A program made the translations under genes and the position numbers. A stretch of 64,000 nt of DNA from Lacrimispora xylanisolvens (lineage in GTDB: Bacteria > Bacillota > Clostridia > Lachnospirales > Lachnospiraceae), in the NCBI RefSeq assembly GCF_002934545.1, contig NZ_PTJA01000010.1, forward strand, positions 164,644 to 228,643, in the 5' to 3' direction. Within the stretch, counting starts at the first letter, position 1, and every line of letters begins with the position of its first letter. The notes beneath the pieces are model-generated. The model had not been told where the DNA came from. It saw only the letters and a program-made list of their open reading frames with translations, and did no database searches. Positions 53,800 to 61,985 of the stretch are shown here, in pieces.

Positions 53800-54651
53800 A
53801 TGAAATCTTTATCAGACAACTATATACTGGCTAATGGTGTGAAAATCCCCTGCATCGGCTTTGGCACCTGGAAGGCTCAAAATGGAGAAACTGCAGTCAA
53901 TGCAGTAAAGCAGGCTCTTAAGACTGGCTATCGTCACATCGATACTGCTGCACTCTATTACAATGAGGAAAGCGTTGGAACCGGAATAAAGGAAAGCGGC
54001 ATTCCAAGAGAAGAGATCTTTGTTACCAGTAAGCTTCAAAACCCGGAACATGGATATCAGGAAACACTGAATGCCTTTGAGGCGACCATGAAAAACTTAG
54101 ATCTGGATTACTTAGACCTGTACTTAATTCACTGGCCCAATCCCATTAAAACCCGTGCCAACTGGCAGGAAGCCAATGCAGGCACATGGAAAGCATTTGA
54201 AGAACTGTATGAGGCGGGCCGCATCCGTTCCATCGGTGTCAGCAATTTCCGGATTCATCACTTAGAAGAACTTATGAAGACAGCAAAAATTGCCCCTATG
54301 GTGAACCAGATCAGACTTTGCCCGGGTGATACCCAGGATGAACTGGTTTCTTACTTAAAGGAACACAATATACTGGCAGAGGCTTACAGTCCTCTGGGAT
54401 CCGGAAAAATATTTGAAGTTCCGGAAATGATTGCACTGTCAGAGAAATATGGGAAATCCATTGCACAGATATGTGTCAGATGGAGCTTACAGATGGGCTT
54501 TCTTCCTTTGCCCAAGTCCGTCACAAAAGAGCGGATTGAAGAAAATGCCCATGTATTTGATTTTGAGCTTACAGCCGAAGATGTATCCATCATAGCCGGC
54601 TTAAAGGGCTGCTGTGGATATTCCACCAACCCGGATACCACAGATTTTTAA
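53800..54651 (+). CDS. Aldo/keto reductase
   Basis: A 283-residue NADPH-dependent AKR. Catalytic tetrad visible: Asp and Tyr in RHIDTAALYYNEESVG, Lys in VTSKLQNPEHG, and His in YLIHWPNP. The cofactor motif is LPLPKSVTKERIEENAHVFDFEL. AGGAGG precedes ATG 53800. With the iron ADH 29 bases downstream and a MerR regulator, it suggests an inducible carbonyl or aldehyde detoxification unit. Confidence 0.93.
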   Translation: MKSLSDNYILANGVKIPCIGFGTWKAQNGETAVNAVKQALKTGYRHIDTAALYYNEESVGTGIKESGIPREEIFVTSKLQNPEHGYQETLNAFEATMKNLDLDYLDLYLIHWPNPIKTRANWQEANAGTWKAFEELYEAGRIRSIGVSNFRIHHLEELMKTAKIAPMVNQIRLCPGDTQDELVSYLKEHNILAEAYSPLGSGKIFEVPEMIALSEKYGKSIAQICVRWSLQMGFLPLPKSVTKERIEENAHVFDFELTAEDVSIIAGLKGCCGYSTNPDTTDF

Positions 54652-54679
54652 ATAATGTATAGAAAAGAGGGGTATTACC

Positions 54680-55864
54680 ATGTTAAATTTTGATTTTCAC
54701 ATTCCTACCCGCATCTGCTTTGGAAAAGACTCCCATAAGGAAATCGGAAGCCTTCTTGCTCCTTATGCAAAAAAGGTACTTTTGCATTACAGCGGGGACA
54801 GAATCAAAAAGAACGGTCTGTATGATACCGTTGTCCAGTCTTTAAAAGAAAATGGAATTGAATTTGCTGAGCTTGGAGGAGTCGTACCGAATCCACGGCT
54901 GTCACTTGTTTATGAAGGCATCAGACTTTGCAAAGACCAGGATATAGATTTAATTCTGGCAGTTGGAGGCGGAAGCGTAATTGACTCTGCAAAGGCGATT
55001 GCCATCGGAGTCTGCTATGAGGGAGACGTCTGGGACGTATATGAACAGGGTAAAGCCATTACTGCTGCCCTTCCGGTTGCTACGATTTTAACGATTCCGG
55101 CTGCAGGAAGCGAATCCAGCAACAGTACAGTTATTACCAACGAAGAAAAGCAGATGAAACTGGGATATGGAAGCGATCTGGTCCGTCCTGTTTTAAGTGT
55201 AATGAATCCCGAGTTTTTCTTTACTCTACCGAAAAACCAGATCGCCAATGGTGTGGCTGATATGATGAGCCATATATTTGAGCGTTATTTTACCAATACC
55301 CTGAATACGGATCTGACAGATGGTCTCTGTGAAACCACGTTAAAATCAATTATGAGACATGCTCTTCTGGTTTCAGAAAATCCCAGGAACTACGACGCCT
55401 GGTGCCAGGTGGGACTGGGCGGAACCATTGCCCACAACGATTTACTTGGCCTGGGCCGCAGACAGGACTGGGCATGCCACGGTATGGAACATGAGCTGAG
55501 TGCAATATACGATGTGGCTCACGGCGCAGGACTGGCTGTCCTTACTCCTGCCTGGATGAAATATGTTTATAAAACAAATATCAACATGTTTGTCCAGTTT
55601 GCTGTTAACGTTATGGGGGTGGAAGGAAGCTTTCGGGATCCTGATTCCATCGTACTGGAAGGAATCAACCGCCTGTCTCAGTTCTTTGTGAAAATGGGTC
55701 TTCCCACAACCCTTGAGGAACTGGGTATTGACAGCACCAATTTAGAGCTGATGGCTAAAAAATCAACCGGAGAGGCTTACGGCGAGGAGCACCCGCTTGG
55801 CGGCTTGAAAAAGCTGTACTGGCAGGATGTTCTGGAAATTTATAAAATGGCTTCCAAATCATAA
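54680..55864 (+). CDS. Iron-containing alcohol dehydrogenase (BDH-like)
   Basis: A 394-residue group III ADH. Glycine loop AVGGGSVIDSAKAIAIG, TIPAAGSESSNSTVITNEEKQMK, and metal ligands in VADMMSHIFERYF and HGMEHELSAIYDVAHGAGLAVL. Parallel to the gene at 19853 in length and motifs, so the two are paralogues. Co-transcribed with the aldo/keto reductase; likely reduces the aldehyde that induces the MerR switch (inference). Confidence 0.93.
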   Translation: MLNFDFHIPTRICFGKDSHKEIGSLLAPYAKKVLLHYSGDRIKKNGLYDTVVQSLKENGIEFAELGGVVPNPRLSLVYEGIRLCKDQDIDLILAVGGGSVIDSAKAIAIGVCYEGDVWDVYEQGKAITAALPVATILTIPAAGSESSNSTVITNEEKQMKLGYGSDLVRPVLSVMNPEFFFTLPKNQIANGVADMMSHIFERYFTNTLNTDLTDGLCETTLKSIMRHALLVSENPRNYDAWCQVGLGGTIAHNDLLGLGRRQDWACHGMEHELSAIYDVAHGAGLAVLTPAWMKYVYKTNINMFVQFAVNVMGVEGSFRDPDSIVLEGINRLSQFFVKMGLPTTLEELGIDSTNLELMAKKSTGEAYGEEHPLGGLKKLYWQDVLEIYKMASKS

Positions 55865-55910
55865 AACAGGAGCCTGGGAGAATAAAATTAATCTCCCAGG
55901 CTCCTGTTTT
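55863..55910. terminator. Bidirectional terminator between ADH and calpain-like genes
   Basis: Perfect 19-base arms (55863-55881, 55892-55910; AAAACAGGAGCCTGGGAGA) with a 10-base loop. The A/T ends of the arms supply a U-run in both directions for the two convergent genes. Confidence 0.9.
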
Positions 55911-55945
55911 ATGATTAAGCATATGTTATTAACTGTGCGGCTTAC

Positions 55946-56680
55946 TTATTCCCAATAAACCACAACATTTTTTGCCGCATCATCAACATACGTCATATAC
56001 CGTATGGATTTTTCAAACTGACTTCTTGGCATACTGATTAATACAGAAGTATCCCATGGATTTATCAACACTACAGTATTTTTATTTACGCTCTTAATGG
56101 AATAGGAATGACCGCCATCACCGATAATTCCTCTGCCTGGATCTGCTATATTAAAATCACAGGCTGCTGTAATCCCCTCTCCGTTCTGGCATTTTGCAGC
56201 CATTGCATTCATAATTTCAGTTTTATTGGAAGACCAATAGGTTCTCTGTCTGAATCCTGTCATTCTTGTAAAAACATCACAGGCAAAACAGCCATTATAA
56301 ACATTCATGGCCTTTTGTAAACCAGCTTCAATTACTCTGGCATCATAATCACCTTCTATGTAAGCATTATCAACATCATCCTCAGTTACTATTTCTCTTC
56401 CACTCCCAAAATTGAGTGTATAGGTTCCATTATAATTATCTGTAATCATTTTTCTAAAAATTTTTCTTCCATATTTGCTGTTATCCAGTGCCTGTATGGC
56501 AGAAACTGCTCCGCAGTCATTGGCAGCACCCTGATAAAATGTGCTTAGCTTCCCATCCAGTTGTGTTGCAGGGTCACCAGCATAAGCTGTAATTGGTGTA
56601 AAGGTGGCTCCTGCTGCAATTCCCACTGCTAAGCAGAATGCTCCAAATTTTGTTTTAAATTTTCTCATATTAATATTCAT
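55946..56680 (-). CDS. Secreted calpain-like (C2-type) cysteine protease
   Basis: A 244-residue protein with a signal peptide (cleavage near AYA-GD, 32-35). The core shows a papain/calpain triad in calpain style: FYQGAANDCGAVSAIQAL (Gln50, Cys56), GGHSYSIKSV (His191), and LINPWD (Asn207). Calpain proteins carry QG...DC, HAYSV and NPW at these points. It lacks other calpain domains, so it is a minimal secreted protease. AAAGGAA lies 11 bases before ATG 56680. A 44-codon ORF ends 8 bases upstream. The family call rests on motif reading only. Confidence 0.68.
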   Translation of the reverse strand: MNINMRKFKTKFGAFCLAVGIAAGATFTPITAYAGDPATQLDGKLSTFYQGAANDCGAVSAIQALDNSKYGRKIFRKMITDNYNGTYTLNFGSGREIVTEDDVDNAYIEGDYDARVIEAGLQKAMNVYNGCFACDVFTRMTGFRQRTYWSSNKTEIMNAMAAKCQNGEGITAACDFNIADPGRGIIGDGGHSYSIKSVNKNTVVLINPWDTSVLISMPRSQFEKSIRYMTYVDDAAKNVVVYWE

Positions 56681-56688
56681 TCTAATAT

Positions 56689-56823
56689 CTATTCCTTTCG
56701 TTTCTCAAGTCTTAATTTGTAACGATGTCCGCAAGACTTTTTCATACTGTCCTTCTTCCACTCATAATGTCCCAAGTATTTAATTTTGATTGATTTTCCT
56801 AGCTGCTGTTCATTTCGATTCAT
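56689..56823 (-). CDS. Possible 44-residue basic peptide gene upstream of the calpain-like protease
   Basis: A 44-codon frame starting ATG 56823 and ending TAG 56689, rich in Lys/Arg with one Cys. GAGGGG touches the first ATG with no spacing, which is poor; an internal ATG (about codon 27) has GAAGG at proper spacing and would give an 18-residue peptide starting MKKSCGHRYK. Its stop overlaps the leader of the protease gene. It may be a co-expressed peptide or only 5' leader. From 56824 to 56951 I see no gene. Confidence 0.3.
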   Translation of the reverse strand: MNRNEQQLGKSIKIKYLGHYEWKKDSMKKSCGHRYKLRLEKRKE

Positions 56824-56951
56824 CCCCTCTGTTTCTTCTTTGTCTTTTGGATTCGCTATCGGATTAATTATATACTATATTGTCACAAATTGTCGCATCA
56901 TGTAAGAAATAGTGGTTTGCATGTAACTTTTAGTGTTTTTTTTATTACAGC

Positions 56952-56982
56952 AAAAAAAAATCAGGGAGTTTCTGCTCCCTGA
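56952..56982 (-). terminator. Terminator after the HAD hydrolase gene
   Basis: Minus strand TCAGGGAG-CAGAAA-CTCCCTGA followed by nine U. Confidence 0.92.
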
Positions 56983-56998
56983 CACTTTGGCTTTTTTA

Positions 56999-57610
56999 TT
57001 ATTCATTCAATTTACTCAGACATTCTTTCAGTGCATCAATGTTTCTGTCAGCAAAGCAGTAACCGTCCATACCGCATTCCCTTGCTCCTTCCACATTCAT
57101 AAGCAGGTCATCAATAAAAAAACATTCCTCTGGTTTTAGATGAAACCGTTGAAAGAGATGACCGTACATCTCCTTTTGAGGCTTCATACATTTTACCTCT
57201 GCAGAAAAGAGAACACCATCAAAATACTCGATTCCCGGTATAATAGTCGTATAAGTCAACAGTCGGAGAGATGCATTGGAACATAAATAGATCCCATACC
57301 CCTGTTCCTTTAACTCCCGCACAAGTTCTCCCATCTCTTTTACGGGATACATATTATATTCATGCCAGTGTTTCAGGCAGAGCTCTGCCATTTCCTTTGC
57401 GTGGTCTGTGGACAGACGGGACTGCATTCTCCTTAAAGCATCCTCCTCAGAAATCAGCCCCATATCAAGCAACAGCCATTCCTGGGAATCGAAAACCGAT
57501 GTGCAGACTTCCTTTCGTTCCGCTTCATCCTCCATAAATACTGCGCCAACCTTATGTCCTTCATAATCAACCAGTACTTTTCCCATATCGAATACTATGT
57601 TCTTTATCAT
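56999..57610 (-). CDS. HAD family hydrolase (HAD-IA, YihX-like)
   Basis: A 203-residue HAD-superfamily phosphatase. The nucleophile is Asp8 in IVFDMGKVLVDYEG, motif II Ser in YLCSNAS, Lys in EVKCMKPQKEMYGHLFQRF, and motif IV FFIDDLLMNVEGARECGM. The DxGxVLVD form matches the YihX/sugar-phosphatase or haloacid-type branch. It overlaps the MATE gene stop as ATGA. Confidence 0.9.
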   Translation of the reverse strand: MIKNIVFDMGKVLVDYEGHKVGAVFMEDEAERKEVCTSVFDSQEWLLLDMGLISEEDALRRMQSRLSTDHAKEMAELCLKHWHEYNMYPVKEMGELVRELKEQGYGIYLCSNASLRLLTYTTIIPGIEYFDGVLFSAEVKCMKPQKEMYGHLFQRFHLKPEECFFIDDLLMNVEGARECGMDGYCFADRNIDALKECLSKLNE

Positions 57611-58950
57611 CTGTCACTCTCCTGTAGTAATTCATTTCTATTTTTAAACCAAAAATAATAAGGTACTTCTGCAAGAAGCATGCAGGCCCAGCCGATGAGG
57701 CTGGCATATGCAACTCCCTTCAGTCCCATCACAGGGACGAGAAGAGATACGAATACCACCCGAACAGAGATCTGGATCAGGGTTGAGATCAAGGTAATGG
57801 ACATGTTCCCCATACCCCTGAAAAATCCCTGAATGCCATTGGTAAACGCAGGCATGAGGTAGAAAAATGCCATCAGTCCCAGATATTGTACCCCGATGCC
57901 AACCATTCCTGTATCATTCTCTGATACAAACAGCTTCATCACAGGCTCTTTTATGACAAGGATTAAGATGCAGATAAAAACCCAGTATCCTGCCTCAATC
58001 ATAAGTCCGGTGCGAAACCCCTTCCTGATCCGGCTGCTGTTTTTTGCCCCTCTGTTCTGGGCTACAAAGGTCATGATTCCGCTGGAAATACTCTGCTCCG
58101 GCGTAAATGCAAAATCATCCACTCTGTTTACCGCATTGAATGCTGCAATGGTACTGACTCCAAGAGGATTGATCATCCCCTGAATCAGAAGCTTCCCGAT
58201 GGGTTGGCAGGATTGCTGCAGCGCCGTAATTGCTCCCTGTTTTAACGTCAGGTTTAAAAGCTCCTTATCCAGCCGCATTTCCTTCCTGCCCACTCTGAGA
58301 AGTGGAACCTTTCTATATATGTAAAGAATGCAAAGCCCGGCAGATACTGCCTCTGCAATAACCGTAGCAACCGCTGCTCCGATCACCTCCATATGAAACC
58401 ATGCTACAAACACCACATCTAACAGACCGTTTAACACGGCAGCAGCAGCCAGAAACCGAACCGGAGTTTTGGAATCTCCCACACTTCTTAGTGCAGATGC
58501 CACTGCATTATAAAAAAACGTGAAAGGCATTCCCAGAAATATAATCCGCAGATACATGGCAGCAGCTTCTAAAATCTGATCCGGAACCCGAAGCAGCCTT
58601 AAGATGCCCCTGGACGCAAAAAATCCCAGTACAGCAATCATAAGAGAAAAGAAACACCCGAAAATAAGTATGGTAGAAACCTCTTCTTTCAGCCTTTTTT
58701 CATCACCTGCTCCGAAGAATTCACTCATCAGCACCGATGCTCCGATACAGATTCCTGTAATTCCTAAAATTACAATGCTCATAACAGGGTTTGCAGTTCC
58801 CACTGCTGCAAGAGCATCTTCTCCCGCATAACGCCCGACTATAATGGAATCCACTGCATTGTAAGTCAGCTGAAATAAATTACCCAGAACCAGAGGAATG
58901 GAAAAACGAATCAGCTGGGAGGATATATTGCCTTTTGTCATATCTTTCAT
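57607..58950 (-). CDS. MATE family efflux transporter
   Basis: A 447-residue protein with 12 predicted helices in the MATE layout. N-terminal motif ISSQLIRFSIPLVLGNLFQLTYNAVDSIIVGRYAGEDALAAVGTANPV, and in the second half TIAAFNAVNRVDDFAF. It would export cationic compounds by sodium or proton antiport. GGAAGGG precedes ATG 58950. Located between greA and the HAD gene with tight spacing. Confidence 0.93.
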   Translation of the reverse strand: MKDMTKGNISSQLIRFSIPLVLGNLFQLTYNAVDSIIVGRYAGEDALAAVGTANPVMSIVILGITGICIGASVLMSEFFGAGDEKRLKEEVSTILIFGCFFSLMIAVLGFFASRGILRLLRVPDQILEAAAMYLRIIFLGMPFTFFYNAVASALRSVGDSKTPVRFLAAAAVLNGLLDVVFVAWFHMEVIGAAVATVIAEAVSAGLCILYIYRKVPLLRVGRKEMRLDKELLNLTLKQGAITALQQSCQPIGKLLIQGMINPLGVSTIAAFNAVNRVDDFAFTPEQSISSGIMTFVAQNRGAKNSSRIRKGFRTGLMIEAGYWVFICILILVIKEPVMKLFVSENDTGMVGIGVQYLGLMAFFYLMPAFTNGIQGFFRGMGNMSITLISTLIQISVRVVFVSLLVPVMGLKGVAYASLIGWACMLLAEVPYYFWFKNRNELLQESDR

Positions 58951-58973
58951 CTAGTAACCCTTCCTTTGACGGA

Positions 58974-59477
58974 TTAGTAGCTTCTCAACTGATCGCTTCC
59001 ATCATCCTTTGTTTTTTCCAGACGTCTCACCTCTACGTAGTAGCCTGTTTTATCATTTACCTTAACATAAATACGGTCTCCCACTTTATGTCCCAGAATA
59101 GCGCTGCCAAGGGGTGATTCAGAACTGATTAAACCCTTTATGGAATTTCCACGGACGGTGGTCACCAGTTTATAGGTCTCCACCTCATCATCGTCTTCAA
59201 AATACAAATCCACGGTATTGTAAAGTCCAATTTCATCTTCTTTGGAATTGTCAGTAATAATTTGAGCCGTCTTAATCATTTTTTCCAGATAACGGATTCT
59301 GCTTTCGTTCTGATTTTTATCCTTTTTGGCTGCATGATATTCAAAGTTTTCGCTTAAATCTCCATGAGCTCTTGCTTCCTTAACCGCTTCCAGGGCTTCC
59401 TTACGAACCACCAGTTTACGGTGTTCTATTTCCTGCTTCATTTTTTCAATATCATTTTCTGTTAATTTGTCAAACAC
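58974..59477 (-). CDS. greA: GreA/GreB family transcription elongation factor
   Basis: A 167-residue protein. An N-terminal coiled coil (about 1-80) carries the catalytic tip EARAHGDLSENFEYHAAKK with acidic Asp and Glu, and the C-terminal FKBP-like domain reads SPLGSAILGHKVGDRIYV. It stimulates RNA cleavage by stalled polymerase. The start is GTG 59477. The insert with DDDEVETYKLVTTVRG is slightly longer than in standard GreA (158), so it may be a second GreA-type factor. The Fe-S protein gene is just upstream. Confidence 0.88.
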   Translation of the reverse strand: MFDKLTENDIEKMKQEIEHRKLVVRKEALEAVKEARAHGDLSENFEYHAAKKDKNQNESRIRYLEKMIKTAQIITDNSKEDEIGLYNTVDLYFEDDDEVETYKLVTTVRGNSIKGLISSESPLGSAILGHKVGDRIYVKVNDKTGYYVEVRRLEKTKDDGSDQLRSY

Positions 59478-59505
59478 GATACCACTTTCCCTTTCTTCCT
59501 GCTGG

Positions 59506-60825
59506 TTAAGAAAGGCTTTTACTCCCTTTTGGGCTTTCCTCCACCGGTTTCCTCTTATAGAGGGACAAAAGCCTGTCTAAATAGATTGATTTCAGCTGTT
59601 TGCTTGCCATTGCCTGCTTTAACGGAGAAAGCTTTAAAATCGTTCCAAAAAGCGCTGCCATAGCGCGGTGGCTGGCAAATGCCTGATTATCAAATATAAG
59701 ATTCTGCAGAGTTCCCTTTTCAATGGCCTGGAGCACAAAGCGATGGGTGCTGTTCACCGGCGTAATAATCTGCTTTGGTCTTTTCTCCAGTTTTATCGCC
59801 TTTACACTGCAGTTTCTGGCGCATACCCCGCATCCAAGGCAGATTTCCTCATCCACTACAGCTTTTCTTTTTCCATGTTCATTGGTTTCCATGGAAATTG
59901 CCAGAATGGGACATACCTTCTCACATTTGCCGCATCCCACACAGGTTTCCCCGGATATATGGGGAATGTAATTGGTAGTCGCAACGGGCTGCATGGGACT
60001 GAATTTTCTGGCTGCCTGAAGTGCTTCGCAACAGCATCCGCAGCAGTTGCAGATGAATGCAGGGTGCTCCCGGACATTTTCCCCGATCTGCACCAGATTG
60101 CTTTCGTAGGACCGTTCCAGCGCATCCATGGCTTCCTCTTTGGAAATCAGCCTTGTATAATCCCCATGTTCTGCCAGAGAACGGGCAACATTGTCAAAGG
60201 TCAGGCATACATCCCAGGGAGCATTGATTTCACAGGGATGACCGGCATGGGACATCTTATGACGGCAGTAGCAGAGCCCCAGTCCGATGTAATCCGCCTC
60301 CTCAACGATGTGGGAAGCCCGTTCATAATCCAGAATATGGTTGGTTTTATCCGTCATCAGCACAGGTTCCTGTACATAGACTCTGCCCAGTTTTGTTTCC
60401 GTAGCAAAAAATAAGTCCTTTATAAAGTCCTCTTCTACATTCATGTATTGATAATAAAGCTCGCCTAAGTATTTCTGGTCAATATCTCCTCTCGTCCTCA
60501 TCAGGGCAAATTCAATAAAACCAGCCATGGGGGGCGGCATAACAAACTTCCGGATTCCGTTATGATAAGAATCCACCAGAAGGGCTTTTTCACAGAGATG
60601 GTTTAATAATCGTTCTGCTTTCAGCTCAGTCGTCTCCCAGATTTTAGCTGCCTTTTTCACCGTAAACGGCCGTACCGGCAGCAGTGCCACCCATTTTGCT
60701 TCCTTCTCCGAATACAAAACCTGAAGAATTTTATAAAGCGTCTCCGACTCAGGCGCCCCTTGTGTAAACCAGTTAATGCGGTCACTTAAATTTAAGTACG
60801 CATCACGGGCTGTCAGATGACCCAT
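59506..60825 (-). CDS. Multi-cluster 4Fe-4S protein, unknown role
   Basis: A 439-residue cytoplasmic protein. The N-terminal half (1-180) contains helix-rich segments that look like a winged-helix module (LTARDAYLNLSDRINWFTQG ... TVKKAAKIWETTELKAERLLNHLCEKALL). Cysteine motifs follow: CYCRHKMSHAGHPC, ICNCCGCCC, and two ferredoxin motifs CVGCGKCEKVCP and CLGCGVCARNC. GAAGG spacing favours ATG 60825 over 60831. Redox partner unknown; it is linked to greA and a methyltransferase-like gene. Confidence 0.8.
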   Translation of the reverse strand: MGHLTARDAYLNLSDRINWFTQGAPESETLYKILQVLYSEKEAKWVALLPVRPFTVKKAAKIWETTELKAERLLNHLCEKALLVDSYHNGIRKFVMPPPMAGFIEFALMRTRGDIDQKYLGELYYQYMNVEEDFIKDLFFATETKLGRVYVQEPVLMTDKTNHILDYERASHIVEEADYIGLGLCYCRHKMSHAGHPCEINAPWDVCLTFDNVARSLAEHGDYTRLISKEEAMDALERSYESNLVQIGENVREHPAFICNCCGCCCEALQAARKFSPMQPVATTNYIPHISGETCVGCGKCEKVCPILAISMETNEHGKRKAVVDEEICLGCGVCARNCSVKAIKLEKRPKQIITPVNSTHRFVLQAIEKGTLQNLIFDNQAFASHRAMAALFGTILKLSPLKQAMASKQLKSIYLDRLLSLYKRKPVEESPKGSKSLS

Positions 60826-60842
60826 TTTCATGCCTTCTTTCT

Positions 60843-61817
60843 TTATGCTTTTTTTGCAATGATCTCAATACGTCTTAAAGTGGTGCCTACACTCTTACTG
60901 GACTCAACAGTCAGACCAAACAGCCTTAACAGATTCTTAGTGCCCTCTTTGGTTAAATAAACCTCCGAAGCAGCCTGCCGCCAGAGAGTATTCCCCTTCT
61001 TTTGCAGAAGATCCATGGATTTATCCAGATCTGGTCCATCAAACCAGAGAATTCCTCCATCTGACAGGCTTTCAGTCGCTCTGTCGAGAATTGCATTCAT
61101 GTCCCGGTTGTCCGTGAGATGTTCAATGATAACCACTGCATAGCTCCCCCTTATAACAGGGCTGACGGGCTCAGTTCCATTCAGAACATCCATCTCATAA
61201 CCAGCACTGACCGCCTCTTTATATAATTGACTGTTTTGACTGCCGATAAACAACATGGTATTGCCAGAGGCAAGCCTTTCAATATCCGCCAGTATTCTTT
61301 TACATTTTGCCTGGGAGTGTCCTGTTTTCTTTTTCCTTTTTACAACCCAGGGCTCTTCTTTTGCCAGATAATAGTTTCCGCACTCTTCGCACTTCATAAA
61401 GATACGAACCGGACTTAACAGCTCTTTCCCCTCTTCATCTCCTTCGATATAAAGGGATGCTCCGTAATGTACCGTCCCTTTTCCTGCACAGACGGGGCAG
61501 ATCTCAATCTCTGCAAACATTAAATTTCTCAGTTCTTTTAAAGCCTTAAAATACCAGCGGTACAAACGATCCCGGAATTCCCCGTCATAAACAAACAGCC
61601 AGTTTTTTATGACTTCTGCCAGCCATCTTGTTTCATGGATCACAGACTTGTCCGCCTGAAGTCCTTTTAAGTTTTCTTCCAGCGTGAGGAGTCCGGAAAC
61701 AGCATCCTCTTTCAGCCGGTCATTTCCCTGAGAAGTAATCAGATGCTCGATCCCTTCCACTACACTGCTGCATAAATTGACCATCACTACCAGCTGATTC
61801 ATTTTGCCTGTCGCCAT
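60843..61817 (-). CDS. Zinc-ribbon protein with methyltransferase-like C-terminal domain
   Basis: A 324-residue protein. An N-terminal helical part (1-100) precedes a zinc ribbon (CPVCAGKG ... MKCEECGNYY, about 109-150). The C-terminal half resembles a degenerate class I SAM methyltransferase (TMLFIGSQNSQLYKEAVSAGYEMDVLNG, YAVVIIEHLTDNRDMNAILDRATESLSDGGILWFDGPD), but the glycine-rich loop is poor, so SAM binding is doubtful. ATG 61817 is preferred to GTG 61838. It ends 17 bases before the Fe-S protein start, so the two are probably co-transcribed. Confidence 0.65.
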   Translation of the reverse strand: MATGKMNQLVVMVNLCSSVVEGIEHLITSQGNDRLKEDAVSGLLTLEENLKGLQADKSVIHETRWLAEVIKNWLFVYDGEFRDRLYRWYFKALKELRNLMFAEIEICPVCAGKGTVHYGASLYIEGDEEGKELLSPVRIFMKCEECGNYYLAKEEPWVVKRKKKTGHSQAKCKRILADIERLASGNTMLFIGSQNSQLYKEAVSAGYEMDVLNGTEPVSPVIRGSYAVVIIEHLTDNRDMNAILDRATESLSDGGILWFDGPDLDKSMDLLQKKGNTLWRQAASEVYLTKEGTKNLLRLFGLTVESSKSVGTTLRRIEIIAKKA

Positions 61818-61908
61818 ACGTTGATCCTTTCCTGTCACTTGTTTCAGTTCCTTTGTACATATCCCCTGTTATTTTAGCACTTTTAAAAGGGGAAAGGCAA
61901 ATACTTTC

Positions 61909-61937
61909 TTGTAGAGTACCTGCAATCAGTCTATAAT
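61909..61937 (+). promoter_or_regulatory. Sigma-A promoter of the LysR gene
   Basis: TTGTAG (61909-61914), 17 bases, TATAAT (61932-61937), about 48 bases before ATG 61986. Confidence 0.72.
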
Positions 61938-61985
61938 AATATCATGAAATGCAGGGATCGAAAGTTGATAATCAGAGAGGTTAAC

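Noticed and set aside
59668..60414. A 248-codon plus-strand frame opposite the Fe-S protein gene
   Set aside because: It is antisense to clear ferredoxin motifs, has no RBS and shows no family features.
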